DNA from: Setomelanomma holmii | Lineage: Eukaryota > Ascomycota > Dothideomycetes > Pleosporales > Phaeosphaeriaceae | Direction: 5' to 3' | Assembly (NCBI GenBank): GCA_010015745.1 | Contig: ML978225.1 | Coordinates: 1-64,000 of the forward strand | DNA length: 64,000 nt | Shown: positions 45,350-55,483 of the stretch, piece by piece | Numbering within the stretch: the first letter of the stretch is position 1 | How the letters are laid out: every line of letters begins with the position of its first letter | Notes under the pieces: model-generated | The model's database searches: none | Seen by the model: only the letters and a program-made list of their open reading frames with translations | Told to the model about the DNA's origin: nothing | Position numbers and translations under genes: made by a program

Positions 45350-47191
45350 ATGAACCCATTACTCCAAGAGCTAGCTGTGATTGTTCGTACAAGCGTAAAC
45401 ATGGTAGCAGCGGACGAAGCCCAGGGTGCAACATTTGAGACAGTGGGAAAGTCTTCAAACAATATAGTCAGCGATGAGCAAGATTCCTGCTGTACACCAT
45501 CCATGGCCTCAGAAAGAATGGGCGACAAATTCACGCCAAATGATCATTCCACGGCCCCGCATATACCATCAGGACTTCCATCTGAGCTTTGGGCAATCGT
45601 ACAGTCCGCGCCAGCCACTTTTCCACCTCAGCACTTTCTTGACGTCAGTCGAAACCTGCTAGAAAATCCCAACCTCACAGCCTCGCACCTCGCTCGCGCC
45701 GAGCTATCGTACGAAAGCTTCAATGATGCAACATTCAATCCTGAGGCCACAACACCAGAAGCTCTAGCAAGCATAGTCAAGCACCTTCGCCCCGACTGTC
45801 GGCCCAGGCTCGAGAGCGGGATCGAAGGGTACAAACTTGAATGGACAGTTGTCCGGAAACTCATACCACGGAATCCGAAACTCGACGAGTCACTGATGCA
45901 GACATGTCATCTCTACACTTCGACCGCACAAATTAGCATCACGTCTTCCACCGGGCAGCAGGAGACCGTAGAATCAGAGCGCTATCTCGTCATCTACATC
46001 CCCCACGTCTCAACACCAGATCAGGTACCATTCTATCATCCTGCAGTACGCGCCCTAGGAATTCTATACACATATCTGCCCTCTTTTGACTCCGCCTCCA
46101 CTATCACCACATCACTCGGAACTCTTTCAATTCATTACTCTCTCTTTCCCTCACAACCCCTCGACAATCGTCTCACTCGCACCGCGCTCAAGCTGTGCGA
46201 GATCATCCACAAGCACGCACGCGGCCGCGCAGCCGGATACAAGAAACGCGTGCACCACGACCAGATCATTCCACAGAAGCAATACCAAGACACTTACGCT
46301 TACCTCAAAGGCAAGTACGCGAAGCGACTGATCGAAGAATGGGTTGAGCAGACACCACCCGAGAAGCACGTATTCGAAGATCTAGGCATCGCTGCCTTTC
46401 TCATGGAGCTGTGGATTGACATGTATAGCAAACCCGAAAAAAAGGAGGAAGACAAGATGCGCGGGGCGAAGGTAAATTTCCCCGGCTTCGTAGACATAGG
46501 CTGCGGCAACGGTCTGCTAGTATATATCCTGCTCGCCGAAGGTTGGACAGGCTGGGGTTTCGACGCCCGACGGAGAAAGACGTGGGATACTTTCGGACCC
46601 GAGCATGCGGACAAGTTGAAGGAAATGCTGCTCATACCGTCTGTTCTTCAATCCAGCGACGAGGAGCCCCTACGGCATGCCCCGCCCTCGCATGACGGCG
46701 TTTTTCCAGCTGGAACTTTCATAATCAGCAATCACGCAGACGAACTCACGCCCTGGACACCACTACTTGCCTCGCTGTCTGATTCGCCCTTTATTGCGAT
46801 ACCGTGCTGCAGTCACGATTTCGGTGGGACGCGATTCCGTGCGCCCGTGCATAAGAAGTATATTTTTGAAGATCCGAATGCCACGGGAAAAGAGAAAAAT
46901 AAGCAGCCGAGCGCGTATGCGGGGCTGTGTAGTTGGGTCAGTCATTTGACAGAGCAGACGAGGTTCAAGGTCGAGAAAGAGCACTTGAGGATCCCGAGTA
47001 CGAGGAATATTGCAATATTGGGAAGACAAAGTATGGCAGAGAGTCCTGAGAGAACTATCGCTGAGAAGCTTGACTTTGCAAGATGGCTTGTCGAGCAAGA
47101 AGCGGGCAGCTCTACAACAGTAGAGCAGGTGCGGTTGATGTGGCTAAGTAGCGGGGGTGAATTGGTGAAGCCGGGCAAAGGCGGGCACTGA
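45350..47191 (+). CDS. TRM44: tRNA(Ser) Um44 2'-O-methyltransferase
   Basis: A single exon of 613 aa from the ATG at 45350. A second ATG at 45503 in a better context (CATCCATGG) would give 562 aa and may be the true start, because the first 51 residues have no conserved look. The order LPSELWAIVQSAPATFPPQ, LENPNLTASHLARAE, then the SAM-binding motif FVDIGCGNGLLVYILLAEGW (Asp about 382 from the first ATG), GWGFDARRRKTW and IPCCSHDFGG matches Trm44. The enzyme methylates the ribose of U44 in serine tRNAs in the cytosol. It is an AdoMet-dependent Rossmann-type enzyme. No introns are seen. Confidence 0.92.
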   Translation: MNPLLQELAVIVRTSVNMVAADEAQGATFETVGKSSNNIVSDEQDSCCTPSMASERMGDKFTPNDHSTAPHIPSGLPSELWAIVQSAPATFPPQHFLDVSRNLLENPNLTASHLARAELSYESFNDATFNPEATTPEALASIVKHLRPDCRPRLESGIEGYKLEWTVVRKLIPRNPKLDESLMQTCHLYTSTAQISITSSTGQQETVESERYLVIYIPHVSTPDQVPFYHPAVRALGILYTYLPSFDSASTITTSLGTLSIHYSLFPSQPLDNRLTRTALKLCEIIHKHARGRAAGYKKRVHHDQIIPQKQYQDTYAYLKGKYAKRLIEEWVEQTPPEKHVFEDLGIAAFLMELWIDMYSKPEKKEEDKMRGAKVNFPGFVDIGCGNGLLVYILLAEGWTGWGFDARRRKTWDTFGPEHADKLKEMLLIPSVLQSSDEEPLRHAPPSHDGVFPAGTFIISNHADELTPWTPLLASLSDSPFIAIPCCSHDFGGTRFRAPVHKKYIFEDPNATGKEKNKQPSAYAGLCSWVSHLTEQTRFKVEKEHLRIPSTRNIAILGRQSMAESPERTIAEKLDFARWLVEQEAGSSTTVEQVRLMWLSSGGELVKPGKGGH

Positions 47192-47437
47192 GTGATGCAC
47201 ACACGATATCTAGAAGATAGCCCTCACGCATCAAATAGCCACTAAAGTGTACTGGGGTATCATTGAGAAAAGGTCCTACTTCAAGTGCGATGGCGCATCT
47301 TGAGTAGACCATGCATTCGTAGTATCATCCGTTCGTTTCGCCATATGCCAAACCAATCCCTTTGGTGATGCAGTAAAGCTGCGACATGAAGATAAACCCT
47401 TAATCCGGCGTTGACTCCTCAAGCAAAGGTGAAGCGC
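47192..47437. terminator. Convergent 3' regions of TRM44 and RPS10
   Basis: The stop codons of the two convergent genes are 246 bp apart. Both transcripts must end within this short interval. No specific polyadenylation signal is obvious. Confidence 0.35.
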
Positions 47438-48215
47438 TTAAGAAGCGGGAGCAGCACCGCGGCCACGGCCGAAGCCGCCACGGAACTCGGGCTTGAACTC
47501 GCCAGGCGCACCACCCTCGCCCTTCTCGCCCTGGTCGCGGCGGCGGTAGCCATCACGGTCACCGCCACGGCCACCACGGCCTCCACCGCGCCTGTCGCGG
47601 TCATCACCACCGAGCATGCCACGGGGAGGAGCAGAGCGCTGCTGCTTGATGTGTGTCTGGGGCACAATCTCGGCGGGGAGGTGGAGCCACTCGCGGAGGT
47701 AGTCGAGACCCTCAGGGGTGAGGGTGTAGTAGTAGTATTGCCATGAGAAGCGGGTCTTGAGGTAACCGCGCGAGGTCAATGACTGGCCTGTAGATGCATT
47801 AGGTCTGTCAAAAGCACGGAAGAAGCAGGGGCTACTGACAAGCCTTGATGACGAACAGGTTCTTGGTGTCGATGTCGCCATGCTTGGGAAGGTTGAAGTC
47901 CTTCTTTGCGACGAGAACGCCCTCTGTGGTGACCGTGTGTCAGCCTATCCTTATATGCAGCAAGCTGCGAAAGTGTACAATTGTGCCATAGCCATGGCTC
48001 GGTGCGGAGGAATACTAACCTCGGAAGAGGTACCTGGGGAGGATTTGTTAGCAATTTGTCTGTATAGGAGAGGGAGGAGGGAGGGATCAAGTGAAGCTCA
48101 AGCTCAAGGTTGGATATTTCGTGCAAATGTCCACTTCTCGATTGCGCCGCAGTGTTGACGGATGGAGGTAGACTAACTCGTGGATCTTCTTGCGATCGGC
48201 CTTGGGGATGAGCAT
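47438..48215 (-). CDS. RPS10: 40S ribosomal protein eS10
   Basis: Four exons (48215..48178, 48033..48020, 47923..47840, 47787..47438) give 161 aa. The start MLIPKADRKKIHEYLFREGV, then KKDFNLPKHG, YLKTRFSWQYYYYTLTPEGL and YLREWLHLPAEIVP, is diagnostic for eS10. The tail is Arg/Gly-rich (RGGGRGGRGGDRDG...), a usual site for arginine methylation. Exon 2 has only 14 nt and supplies most of EYLFRE. Without it the frame and the most conserved sequence are lost. eS10 sits in the head of the small ribosomal subunit near the mRNA entry. It shares a 326-bp divergent promoter with SDE2. Confidence 0.95.
48020..48033 (-). other. RPS10: 14-nt microexon of RPS10
   Basis: GTACCTCTTCCGAG is flanked by CCCCAG on the 5' side and a GTTAGT donor on the 3' side. 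It codes for the Y-L-F-R core found in eS10 proteins. Confidence 0.85.
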
Positions 48216-48541
48216 CTTGACGGTGGTGAGAAGTCTCGAGGATGCTGTTGGTGGTCGGTGATGGGCGATGAGGGAAGAAATTCGCAATGAACGACGAGCA
48301 TTTTGGAGTGCGCTCGCCTAACGCTAGCGCTGGGTCCGAGCTTCCAACCCGGTCGCCGATGCAGGCACTAGCGTTCTCGAATGCTTGCGTCTCGAACTCA
48401 TTACCAACCCATCACCCACGACACACCACATTCACTGCATGTCGCATCCACACACTCACGCTTAGAGAGCTTTTCCAACTACAACAAACCCCACCTCTTC
48501 AGGCCCGCCGTCATCGCCTACACGAACCTACACCATCAGCC
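48216..48541. promoter_or_regulatory. Divergent promoter of RPS10 and SDE2
   Basis: 326 bp between start codons. The SDE2 side is rich in CACC/CCACA and pyrimidines. No TATA box is seen. Confidence 0.4.
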
Positions 48542-49369
48542 ATGGCGTCCGCCACTCAGTCTCCGATCACAGTCATTGTGAATAGCGTCAAAGGTCACAA
48601 CATCGCTTTCGCTGCGCCCAAGGACACGCCGCTCACCTCCATCTACAACACACTTTATGAGCGCGCACCATGGATACAGAACTCGTCCTACATTCTTACG
48701 ACCAACTCACGGCGCGCGGTACGCCATGATGCATCTCCAGTCTCGTCGCTACTATCCTCGCCCTCCGACACATTCCTATCGCTTCGCCTTACAGTACCCC
48801 TATGTGGTGGCAAGGGAGGCTTCGGATCTATTTTACGTGCGCAGGGTGGTCGCATGTCCTCGCGAAAGAAGAACACTGGTGATGCGAACGCATCATCGAG
48901 GAATTTGGACGGACGGCGGTTGCGGACTGTGGCCGAAGCGAAAGTGCTTGCCGAGTATCTCGCGATCAAGCCGGAGATGGAGCAACGAGAGAAAGAAGAG
49001 CGTCGCAAGCGGTGGGAGGACATCGTAGCCTCCACCGAACGGAAGCAAGAGGAGCTCATGCACAGCCGCGGGACTGCTCGCCTCGATGCGCAGTGGGTAG
49101 AGAACAAAGAGGAAGCCGAGACCAAGACTAGGGAGGCCATTGAGAAGATGATGATGGAGATGGCGCAAAGGGAAAGCTCCGAGGAAGGCGAAGACGATGC
49201 AAAACCTGCTGGCTCGGCGTCAAAGCCTGTCCAACAACGTCAGATGTTCGGCTGGGATGACGAGGACGACGAGTTTATGAGCGATAGCGAGGATGAGGAG
49301 GATGTAACCGAAGAAGACGTGAAGCAGCCAGAGTTTGAGGGCAAGGAAAAGGCGAAAGCCGTCAATTGA
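48542..49369 (+). CDS. SDE2: Sde2-family splicing/genome-maintenance protein
   Basis: A single exon of 275 aa. Residues 8-90 form a ubiquitin-like fold (ITVIVNSVKGHNIAFAAP...) ending in LCGGKGGFGSILRAQGGRM. The GG|KGG site, after residue 90, is where fungal Ubp5/Ubp15-type deubiquitinases cut Sde2, leaving a mature protein that starts with Lys. The mature part has the RNLDGRRLRTV motif, a charged helical region and an acidic tail (DDEDDEFMSDSEDEED). In fission yeast Sde2 joins the spliceosome to help splice selected introns and supports telomeric silencing. The ATG at 48542 is chosen because the ubiquitin fold begins just after it, although the frame is open upstream. Confidence 0.93.
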   Translation: MASATQSPITVIVNSVKGHNIAFAAPKDTPLTSIYNTLYERAPWIQNSSYILTTNSRRAVRHDASPVSSLLSSPSDTFLSLRLTVPLCGGKGGFGSILRAQGGRMSSRKKNTGDANASSRNLDGRRLRTVAEAKVLAEYLAIKPEMEQREKEERRKRWEDIVASTERKQEELMHSRGTARLDAQWVENKEEAETKTREAIEKMMMEMAQRESSEEGEDDAKPAGSASKPVQQRQMFGWDDEDDEFMSDSEDEEDVTEEDVKQPEFEGKEKAKAVN

Positions 49370-49798
49370 AGGCATTCTAGGCAGCCGTAAGATCCTGTGA
49401 ACCGATCTTATTCGAACGTACATTCAGGCGTTTGGAAAACATGCATAGTGGATGCTAGATACCCAATTTGAATTTCATTATTACCTACGAGTTCAGCTTG
49501 TGCAGCTTCCGATTCGTCTATATTCCTATAAAGCGAGTACGGCTGAGATGTGGAGTACTTACTGCACAAGCAATGTTGCATGTCGTTCCACCAAAGTCGA
49601 AGCAATGTTCGCTGACGGACAAGCTACAGAAGACACGCCGGATGCCTTCCGCGCTAACACCCCATGCTTGTTATCGGCGCGTCTCCCCACCCACTGGGCG
49701 CATGTCATGCCACAACACGACTAGTCATCCTCCTGATGCCGAACTTCCTTTGAACTTCCAAACATGGCTCAGTCTCCTTCCTTCTTCTCAATTACACA
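49370..49798. other. Intergenic, no gene recognised
   Basis: SDE2 3' region followed by the promoter of the M20 hydrolase. Only short frames are present. Confidence 0.45.
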
Positions 49799-51375
49799 AT
49801 GGCTCTCTCAGCCAGCAGATTTGCATCTGCTCTGCGGATTGCGGGTCGACGGTACCCCGCATTGAACGTGGGAGCGGCATGCCGAAGTGAATTCAGATAC
49901 GAACAAGCTCGTGGATTTGCGAGCAGCCCAAGATGGCAAATCAGGACGAAGGAGATGAATGAGGACCTTCTCAAGGATCTGAAGGTCAATCAAGGAAGGT
50001 TGATGGAGGATATTCACTATACTTGTCAATGGGGCACGGGCGAAAGATGGGGAGAGTAAGTACGTCTTACTACGCGCGACAAGCTCATACTAACAGTGGT
50101 AGTGCGCCTTCAGAGACTGGTATGTCTCGACTGGCCCTATCGGACGCCGACAAAGCTGCGCGTGACTGGTTTGTTTCAACGACAGAGGCTCTGGGCTGCA
50201 AAGTTACGGTTGATGCCATGGGCAATATCTTCGCCGTTCGCCCAGGACTGCGAAACGACAAGCCACCAACATTTGTAGGAAGTCATCTGGACACGCAACC
50301 TACAGGCGGCCGATACGATGGCATTCTCGGTGTCACGGCAGGAGTCGAGATGCTGCGGGTGCTTGCTGACAATTGGACGGAAACTGAGTATCCTGTTGGT
50401 GTAGTCAACTGGACCAACGAAGAGGGCGCTCGATTCCCCAAGTCAATGATTTCTTCTGGTGTATGGGCGGGCGACATTCCAGTCGAAACTGCACACAGCC
50501 TCCGCGAAGTACATCCCGGAACAGCGACCATGGCTGACGAGCTCAAAAGGATAGGTTATTTGGGTGCAACGCCAGCCAGCTACGAGTCTCTCCCAATGGC
50601 AGCTCACTTCGAACTTCACATCGAACAAGGGCCTTTGCTAGAGATGTCGAACAAGAAGATCGGTGTGGTCACCGGTGTGCAAGCATACAAATGGTTCACG
50701 ATCAACGTGAAAGGGCGCGACACACATACTGGCACCACGGATCTCAAGTCCCGCGCTGATGCGCTTCTGACAGCTTCCAAGATGATCCTACATTCACATC
50801 GCCTGGCAACTGCTAACAACGCTCTCGCCTCAACTGGCATCCTCAACCTCAAGCCCGGTTCCACAAACACCGTTCCAGGATCTGTAACGTTCAGTCTCGA
50901 CATCCGCTCGCCCAGTGATGCAACAGTCGCCAAGATGAAGGAACTCATCTTGCAAGACTTCCCCAAAATTGCCTCAGGCGAAGATGTGTTAGACTCAAAC
51001 CTCGGATGCACAGCTAGTTTACCATTGAAGGTCGAGATCATAGAGGACTTCAATTCACCGGCGACGAAGTTTCGTGCCGACTGCATTACATCCGTCCGCC
51101 AATCTGCACACCACATCCTAGGGCCGAACAGCCACAATCTGATCATGGAGATGACTTCCGGTGCTGGGCACGACAGTGTCTATGCGAGTAAGCGCTGCCC
51201 GACAAGCATGATCTTTGTGCCCTGCAGGGAAGGCGTAAGTCACAACCCAAGGGAATTTTGTAAAGAAGAGGACTGTGCATTGGGTACTCAGGTGTTATTG
51301 CAGAGCGTCGTGAGGTTTGATCGGATGAGGGACGAGAGAAGGGTGAGTTGGAAGCAGGAACCGTACACTCTATGA
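49799..51375 (+). CDS. M20-family amidohydrolase (beta-ureidopropionase / N-carbamoyl amino acid hydrolase type)
   Basis: Two exons (49799..50055, 50103..51375) give 509 aa. Residues 1-45 are Arg/Ala/Ser-rich with no acidic residue early, like a mitochondrial presequence. The metal ligands of the di-metal M20 site are visible: GSHLDTQPTGGRYDG (His about 147, Asp about 158), NEEGARF (Glu 192/193), ELHIEQGP (His about 258) and GAGHDS (His about 442). These fit the AmaB/HyuC and yeast Pyd3-type branch, not peptidases, because of the HIEQGP and GRDTHTG motifs. Likely reaction: hydrolysis of an N-carbamoyl amino acid, as in the last step of pyrimidine breakdown. The intron has TACTAAC 9 nt before TAG. 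A nearby CAG acceptor would add two residues. Confidence 0.9.
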
Positions 51376-51434
51376 GTAACAGCCCCTCACCTAGTGAGCA
51401 TTGTCCTTCAATTCCAATGCGAGACGCTTGTACG

Positions 51435-52118
51435 TCAAGTCTGAGTCCCTCTCTCCCACTTCAGAGTATGGACTCCACCATCAATCGAATGACCTGCAAA
51501 CCCTCTCGGAAGCTTGCCATGTATGTCTAAAGGCAAGGGGTCAAAGTCTGCCATGCTGCGCAGCTCTACCGTAGTGTTCGCGGTGTCAGCATCGTGCCCT
51601 TCTGGAAGTGGTGTCCGAAGCGCAACTTCGCTGGACTTCTCCCAATCATGACCACCTGCGTACGCCTTTCGAAAGTCAACGCCGCCGAAGCGTATACACG
51701 GTCCAGACCAATCCGATCCCGTCAGGTCCTGCTTGATAGGTGGAAGCATATCACCGAAGAGTCCTTGTAAGCCAATAGGGTTCCCTGTGCTGGTGAAGTC
51801 TACGCCTTGAATCCTCAGACGGATCTCCACTGGCAATGCATGGTCCTTCGAAACGAGAATGATGTCTACGCCATGGACGGTATTCCGGCACCTGCCGAAC
51901 ACCAGCTTGCCTGAGCTGAGATCCCCGATGGTGTCTTGTAGAACGTGTTCCTTGTATGTATTCAAGGCCCTCAAAGCAGATTGATACGACGTAGTTACGA
52001 CGATGGCTGCGGGCTCGGACATACTGAATACAGGACTCCAAGGATCTTCGCGTTCGCGCTCCCAATCAGAGCGGAGGAGGACGTATGCGTGGCCGGTGGT
52101 CAACGGTGGAGCGGTCAT
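51435..52118 (-). CDS. Unknown 227-aa protein
   Basis: A continuous frame with an ATG at 52118, convergent with the M20 hydrolase and only 59 bp from its stop. It has a mixed composition suggestive of a folded beta-rich domain (AYVLLRSDWERE, AAIVVTTSYQSALRAL, IRLRIQGVDF) and no signal peptide or membrane helix. Coding-like amino acid use throughout, absent from the opposite strand, supports a real gene. The family is not recognised. Confidence 0.65.
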   Translation of the reverse strand: MTAPPLTTGHAYVLLRSDWEREREDPWSPVFSMSEPAAIVVTTSYQSALRALNTYKEHVLQDTIGDLSSGKLVFGRCRNTVHGVDIILVSKDHALPVEIRLRIQGVDFTSTGNPIGLQGLFGDMLPPIKQDLTGSDWSGPCIRFGGVDFRKAYAGGHDWEKSSEVALRTPLPEGHDADTANTTVELRSMADFDPLPLDIHGKLPRGFAGHSIDGGVHTLKWERGTQT

Positions 52119-53281
52119 TATGGATGAGAGACAGGGGCGTCATGATGGTGTGCAGCTACGGCCCGATTCTAATACATACAAAGGAAGTTATACAGATCGC
52201 AATCATTGTGGTTTGTCCAAGCCTACGCCCCTGAAGGCAACAGTCCGTGGGCAAAGAGCGCTTTGCGCTCGACAGTTGCAAATAGCGATGAACTCTATGC
52301 TGAGATACCCATCCAACATGCCAGTGAGTGATGTGAGGTGGTCCAACCTATCCTGGTTCTTTCATTCCTCCTGCATCACCGAATTGCTGTTTTCACAAAG
52401 AACCATCAACAGAATCTCGATTGTCTTGTTACTCACCGCAGATGTAAGCAGTACATCCCAACCATTCATCGCGGGTTTTGCGCCACATAGTCGTCGCGTA
52501 ATGCATGCCATGATCTCGGCTGTTCAAGCGTAATTTGAGGTCCTCCAAGGGTTGCAACGCTTCTTCTTAGCTGGCGGTGACGAAAACGACCCTTGGATCA
52601 GGTACAAGCCAGGGTACGGTGATCGACGATTGTAGATCAAACGTTCTGCGTGAGGATGGATGGTGCAGAACGGATTGTGCGAAAGCGTAGTGTTGCTCGA
52701 ATGGTGAGGCAGAGAGTGGCTGCATTGACTGTGACGCCATTGAAGCAGGGGTGAATATGAGACGGTGTTGGAGTAAGCATGATTCCGGGGTGTATAACAC
52801 TGAGCTATCCTAGATAGAAGTTGGTGAGAATGTCGCTCACAAACAGCTCGGTTTGTGTAGCATGAAGTGCGAAGATCATGATTACACATCTCCGCTAGAT
52901 CGTCACACCGCTAACCTGGTTGGCGAGCTCGTCCGCTGCGTCTCGATAGCAGCTACATCACTGCAGCGCAAGCGAACAGATTGTTATATGGTGTCTACAT
53001 CCAGTGTCGTACTCAAGTTTCGAGGGCAGTACCGAAGCGGTGGTACGCTGCGAATCAGCTTTCACTCGCCACAGTCAGCCACTGTGGGGCTTTGCGGGGT
53101 AAATAGCACAGGGTAGTGCGGTTTCTCCACGCGTGGGCAGCGAAGCTATCTCGAGATGCGACAGAACACGCCCTGCAGAATGTCGCACAGTGAAAGTCAG
53201 AACATTCCTTTTATACCTTCCACTCGTGCAAATGCACATTCTGACTTCATGCTGAGATGCATATTGATAAGGAGTTAGGCT
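52119..53281. other. Intergenic, no gene supported
   Basis: 1.2 kb. A minus-strand frame (about 52567-52740, 57 codons from an ATG) and several others are open but show no domain. A CTTTTATACC element lies near 53210, about 70 bp upstream of the small Cys-rich frame. Confidence 0.4.
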
Positions 53282-53599
53282 ATGCACCTGCTGCATGAAA
53301 TGCTCCCATGCTCCCAGGAAATGTTACAGGACGAGAGTCGCTCGGGCGTAGGCGAGCAAGTAGAACAAGGGTCTTCTCCAATCCGGATGTGCCAGAGGAG
53401 CTACACTTGCCGGCTCTGTGGGGCCAAAGAACGAATATGGCCGTGCGGAGGAGTGCACAAATGCAATTCCTGGGTTTCAACGTCCGAGCAGTGCATGGCA
53501 CCTTGCCTATTGGACGCTGAAGCCTCGACGATTTGGAGACACCGATCTATTAAGTTTCGCTGTCGCACCTGTCCTTCGGGATCTTCATCCCGCACTTGA
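53282..53599 (+). CDS. Doubtful small Cys-rich protein, 105 aa
   Basis: An ATG-started frame with ordered cysteines: SYTCRLCGAKERIWPCGGVH, then KC, a QC/PC pair, and FRCRTCP near the end. The CxxC-type spacing resembles a small zinc-binding fold. A TATA-like CTTTTATACC lies about 70 bp upstream. Against it, an open minus-strand frame overlaps the right part, and no homologue is recognised. Treated as a candidate only. Confidence 0.35.
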   Translation: MHLLHEMLPCSQEMLQDESRSGVGEQVEQGSSPIRMCQRSYTCRLCGAKERIWPCGGVHKCNSWVSTSEQCMAPCLLDAEASTIWRHRSIKFRCRTCPSGSSSRT

Positions 53600-53668
53600 C
53601 TCTCTCGATTAAAATCCATCACACTACTCTGCAAATACAAGTCATATACTCGGAGGTGTAACGCCACG

Positions 53669-55483
53669 ATGGGTTTCCTTGGTATACTCGAAGACTACAA
53701 GCTCCCACATGTTCCAGCCACGGTCATACTCAGCGAGGAGCAACACATCACGAACGAAGCGACGGTGGGTTTGAAGCGAGGAACTGGGAAAGATGCCGAC
53801 ATCATTCTGATCCCTCAACCGTACGTTCACTTCGTATATCTCGTCTAGTCACGATCGTTGACTGTGTCCTACGATCATGGTCGATGTGAAGCTGAGAGAC
53901 TGACAACACCGCAGGTCAGAGGATCCAAATGATCCATTAAATTGGTCAACAACGAAGAAATGGGTCATCATGTCCATCGTCGCGTATGGATCAGTGCTTT
54001 ACGCCGCTGTACTTGCGCCTCTCCTCTCCCCAGCCTTGGTTGTCATCGCCATGGACTTCAAGAAAGACATCTCTGACATCACTGTCATTTCTGGGTATAT
54101 GCTTCTTGTTACAGGAGGCGTAGGACCCTTTGTCAGTGCCGCGGCGCGGAAATGGGGAAAGCGGCCTATGCTTCTCCTGGCAGCAATATCCGGCTTACTC
54201 GGGACCATCATTGGGAGTGCTGCATACAGCTATGAAGGATTGATGGCAGGACGCATTATTCAGGGTGGATCAATGTGCGTTCCTCTTCAACATCATATTG
54301 AAGTGGCAGTAACTGACACACGCATAGCCCGGCCTTTGAATCTCTTGCGGTTTCCATGATTGGCGACCTCTTCTTCGTCCATCAGCGAGGAGGCTTCATG
54401 ACGCTCATTCAGTTCATTCTTGGCGCCGCATCGAATTTCTCTGCCATCATTGTCGGACCTATTGCAACGAACCTCGGCTGGCGATACCTGTTTCACATCC
54501 TAATCCCATTCACCGCCTTGGAGCTGGTCCTGCTGTTCTTCTTTGTGCCGGAGACATCATACAACCGTGAACATCGCTATGACATCGATGAGCTTTCTCA
54601 AGACAATCTGCAAGACCTCGCTGCCGTCGAGGCAAGGCATGCCACGGAAGAGAAAGGGAGCGACCATATGGTCAAGGTTGAGACTGCTACCAGTACCCCA
54701 CCTGGATTGAAACCCAAGAAGACTTTCGTGCAGGAATTGGCGATCTTCACTGGCACGTACAGCAACGATAATCTCCTACAACTCACCATTGCTCCATTCG
54801 CAGTCTGCGCAAACCTTGCAGTTCTTTGGATGGTTATTGTCACTGGTGGCTTGACAGCATTCTTCGTTGCACAAAGCTACGACATGGCCCAAATATTCAT
54901 GGCACCCCCGTATCTGCTATCGGCAGCAGGCGTCGGCTACCTATCTCTTGGCCCATTCCTCGGAGGTCTCCTTGGTTGCATCATCCTCGGTGCCTCTCTC
55001 GATCCGCTCATCAAGTGGTGTGCGAAGAAGAACAAGGGCGTGTATGAACCAGAATACCGCCTTCTGGGCATGATACCTACAGTCACCATCGTAATTGGTC
55101 TCTGCCTTTTCGGTCATTTTGCTAAGATTGGCGCCTCATACTACCTGACCGCCTTCTTTCACGGTATGGACCTGTTCGGCATCGTATGCGCTGCCATTGC
55201 CGCATCTACCTATGTCCTAGATGCTTTCCGCGACATCAGCGCTGAGGTCTTCATTATCAACATGGTGTTCAAGAACTTCCTGTTCTATGGTTTCTCGTAC
55301 TTTGTCAATGACTGGACGGCACGTGAGGGTCCTGCTATCGTCTTCTACGTGTTTGCCGCAGCTGCCGGAGGCATGATCATCACTGCACCTTTCTTCTTCT
55401 TCTGGGGAAAGAGGTATCGGTCTTACTGGTGCAGGCATAACTTGCTCAAGAAGTGGGGCATCACCACGCACTCTGAGTTGTAA
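53669..55483 (+). CDS. Major facilitator superfamily transporter (DHA1-like)
   Basis: Three exons (53669..53820, 53915..54274, 54328..55483) give 555 aa. A hydrophilic head leads into SEDPNDPLNWSTTKKW, the DPxNW motif common in fungal DHA1 drug:proton antiporters. Helix 2-3 has GGVGPFVSAAARKWGKRPML, a version of MFS motif A. About 12 membrane helices follow, with a charged central loop (about 300-350: RHATEEKGSDHM...). A second half (FAVCANLAVLWMVIV onward) and a cytosolic end complete it. Introns of 94 and 53 bp restore PQPSEDP and GSIPAFES. The substrate is unknown. Family members export drugs or import polyamines (Hol1). There is no biosynthetic cluster beside it. Confidence 0.9.

Noticed and set aside
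47419..47746. Ala/Thr/Val-rich frames over the RPS10 tail
   Set aside because: They are shadows of the RGG-repeat coding sequence of RPS10.
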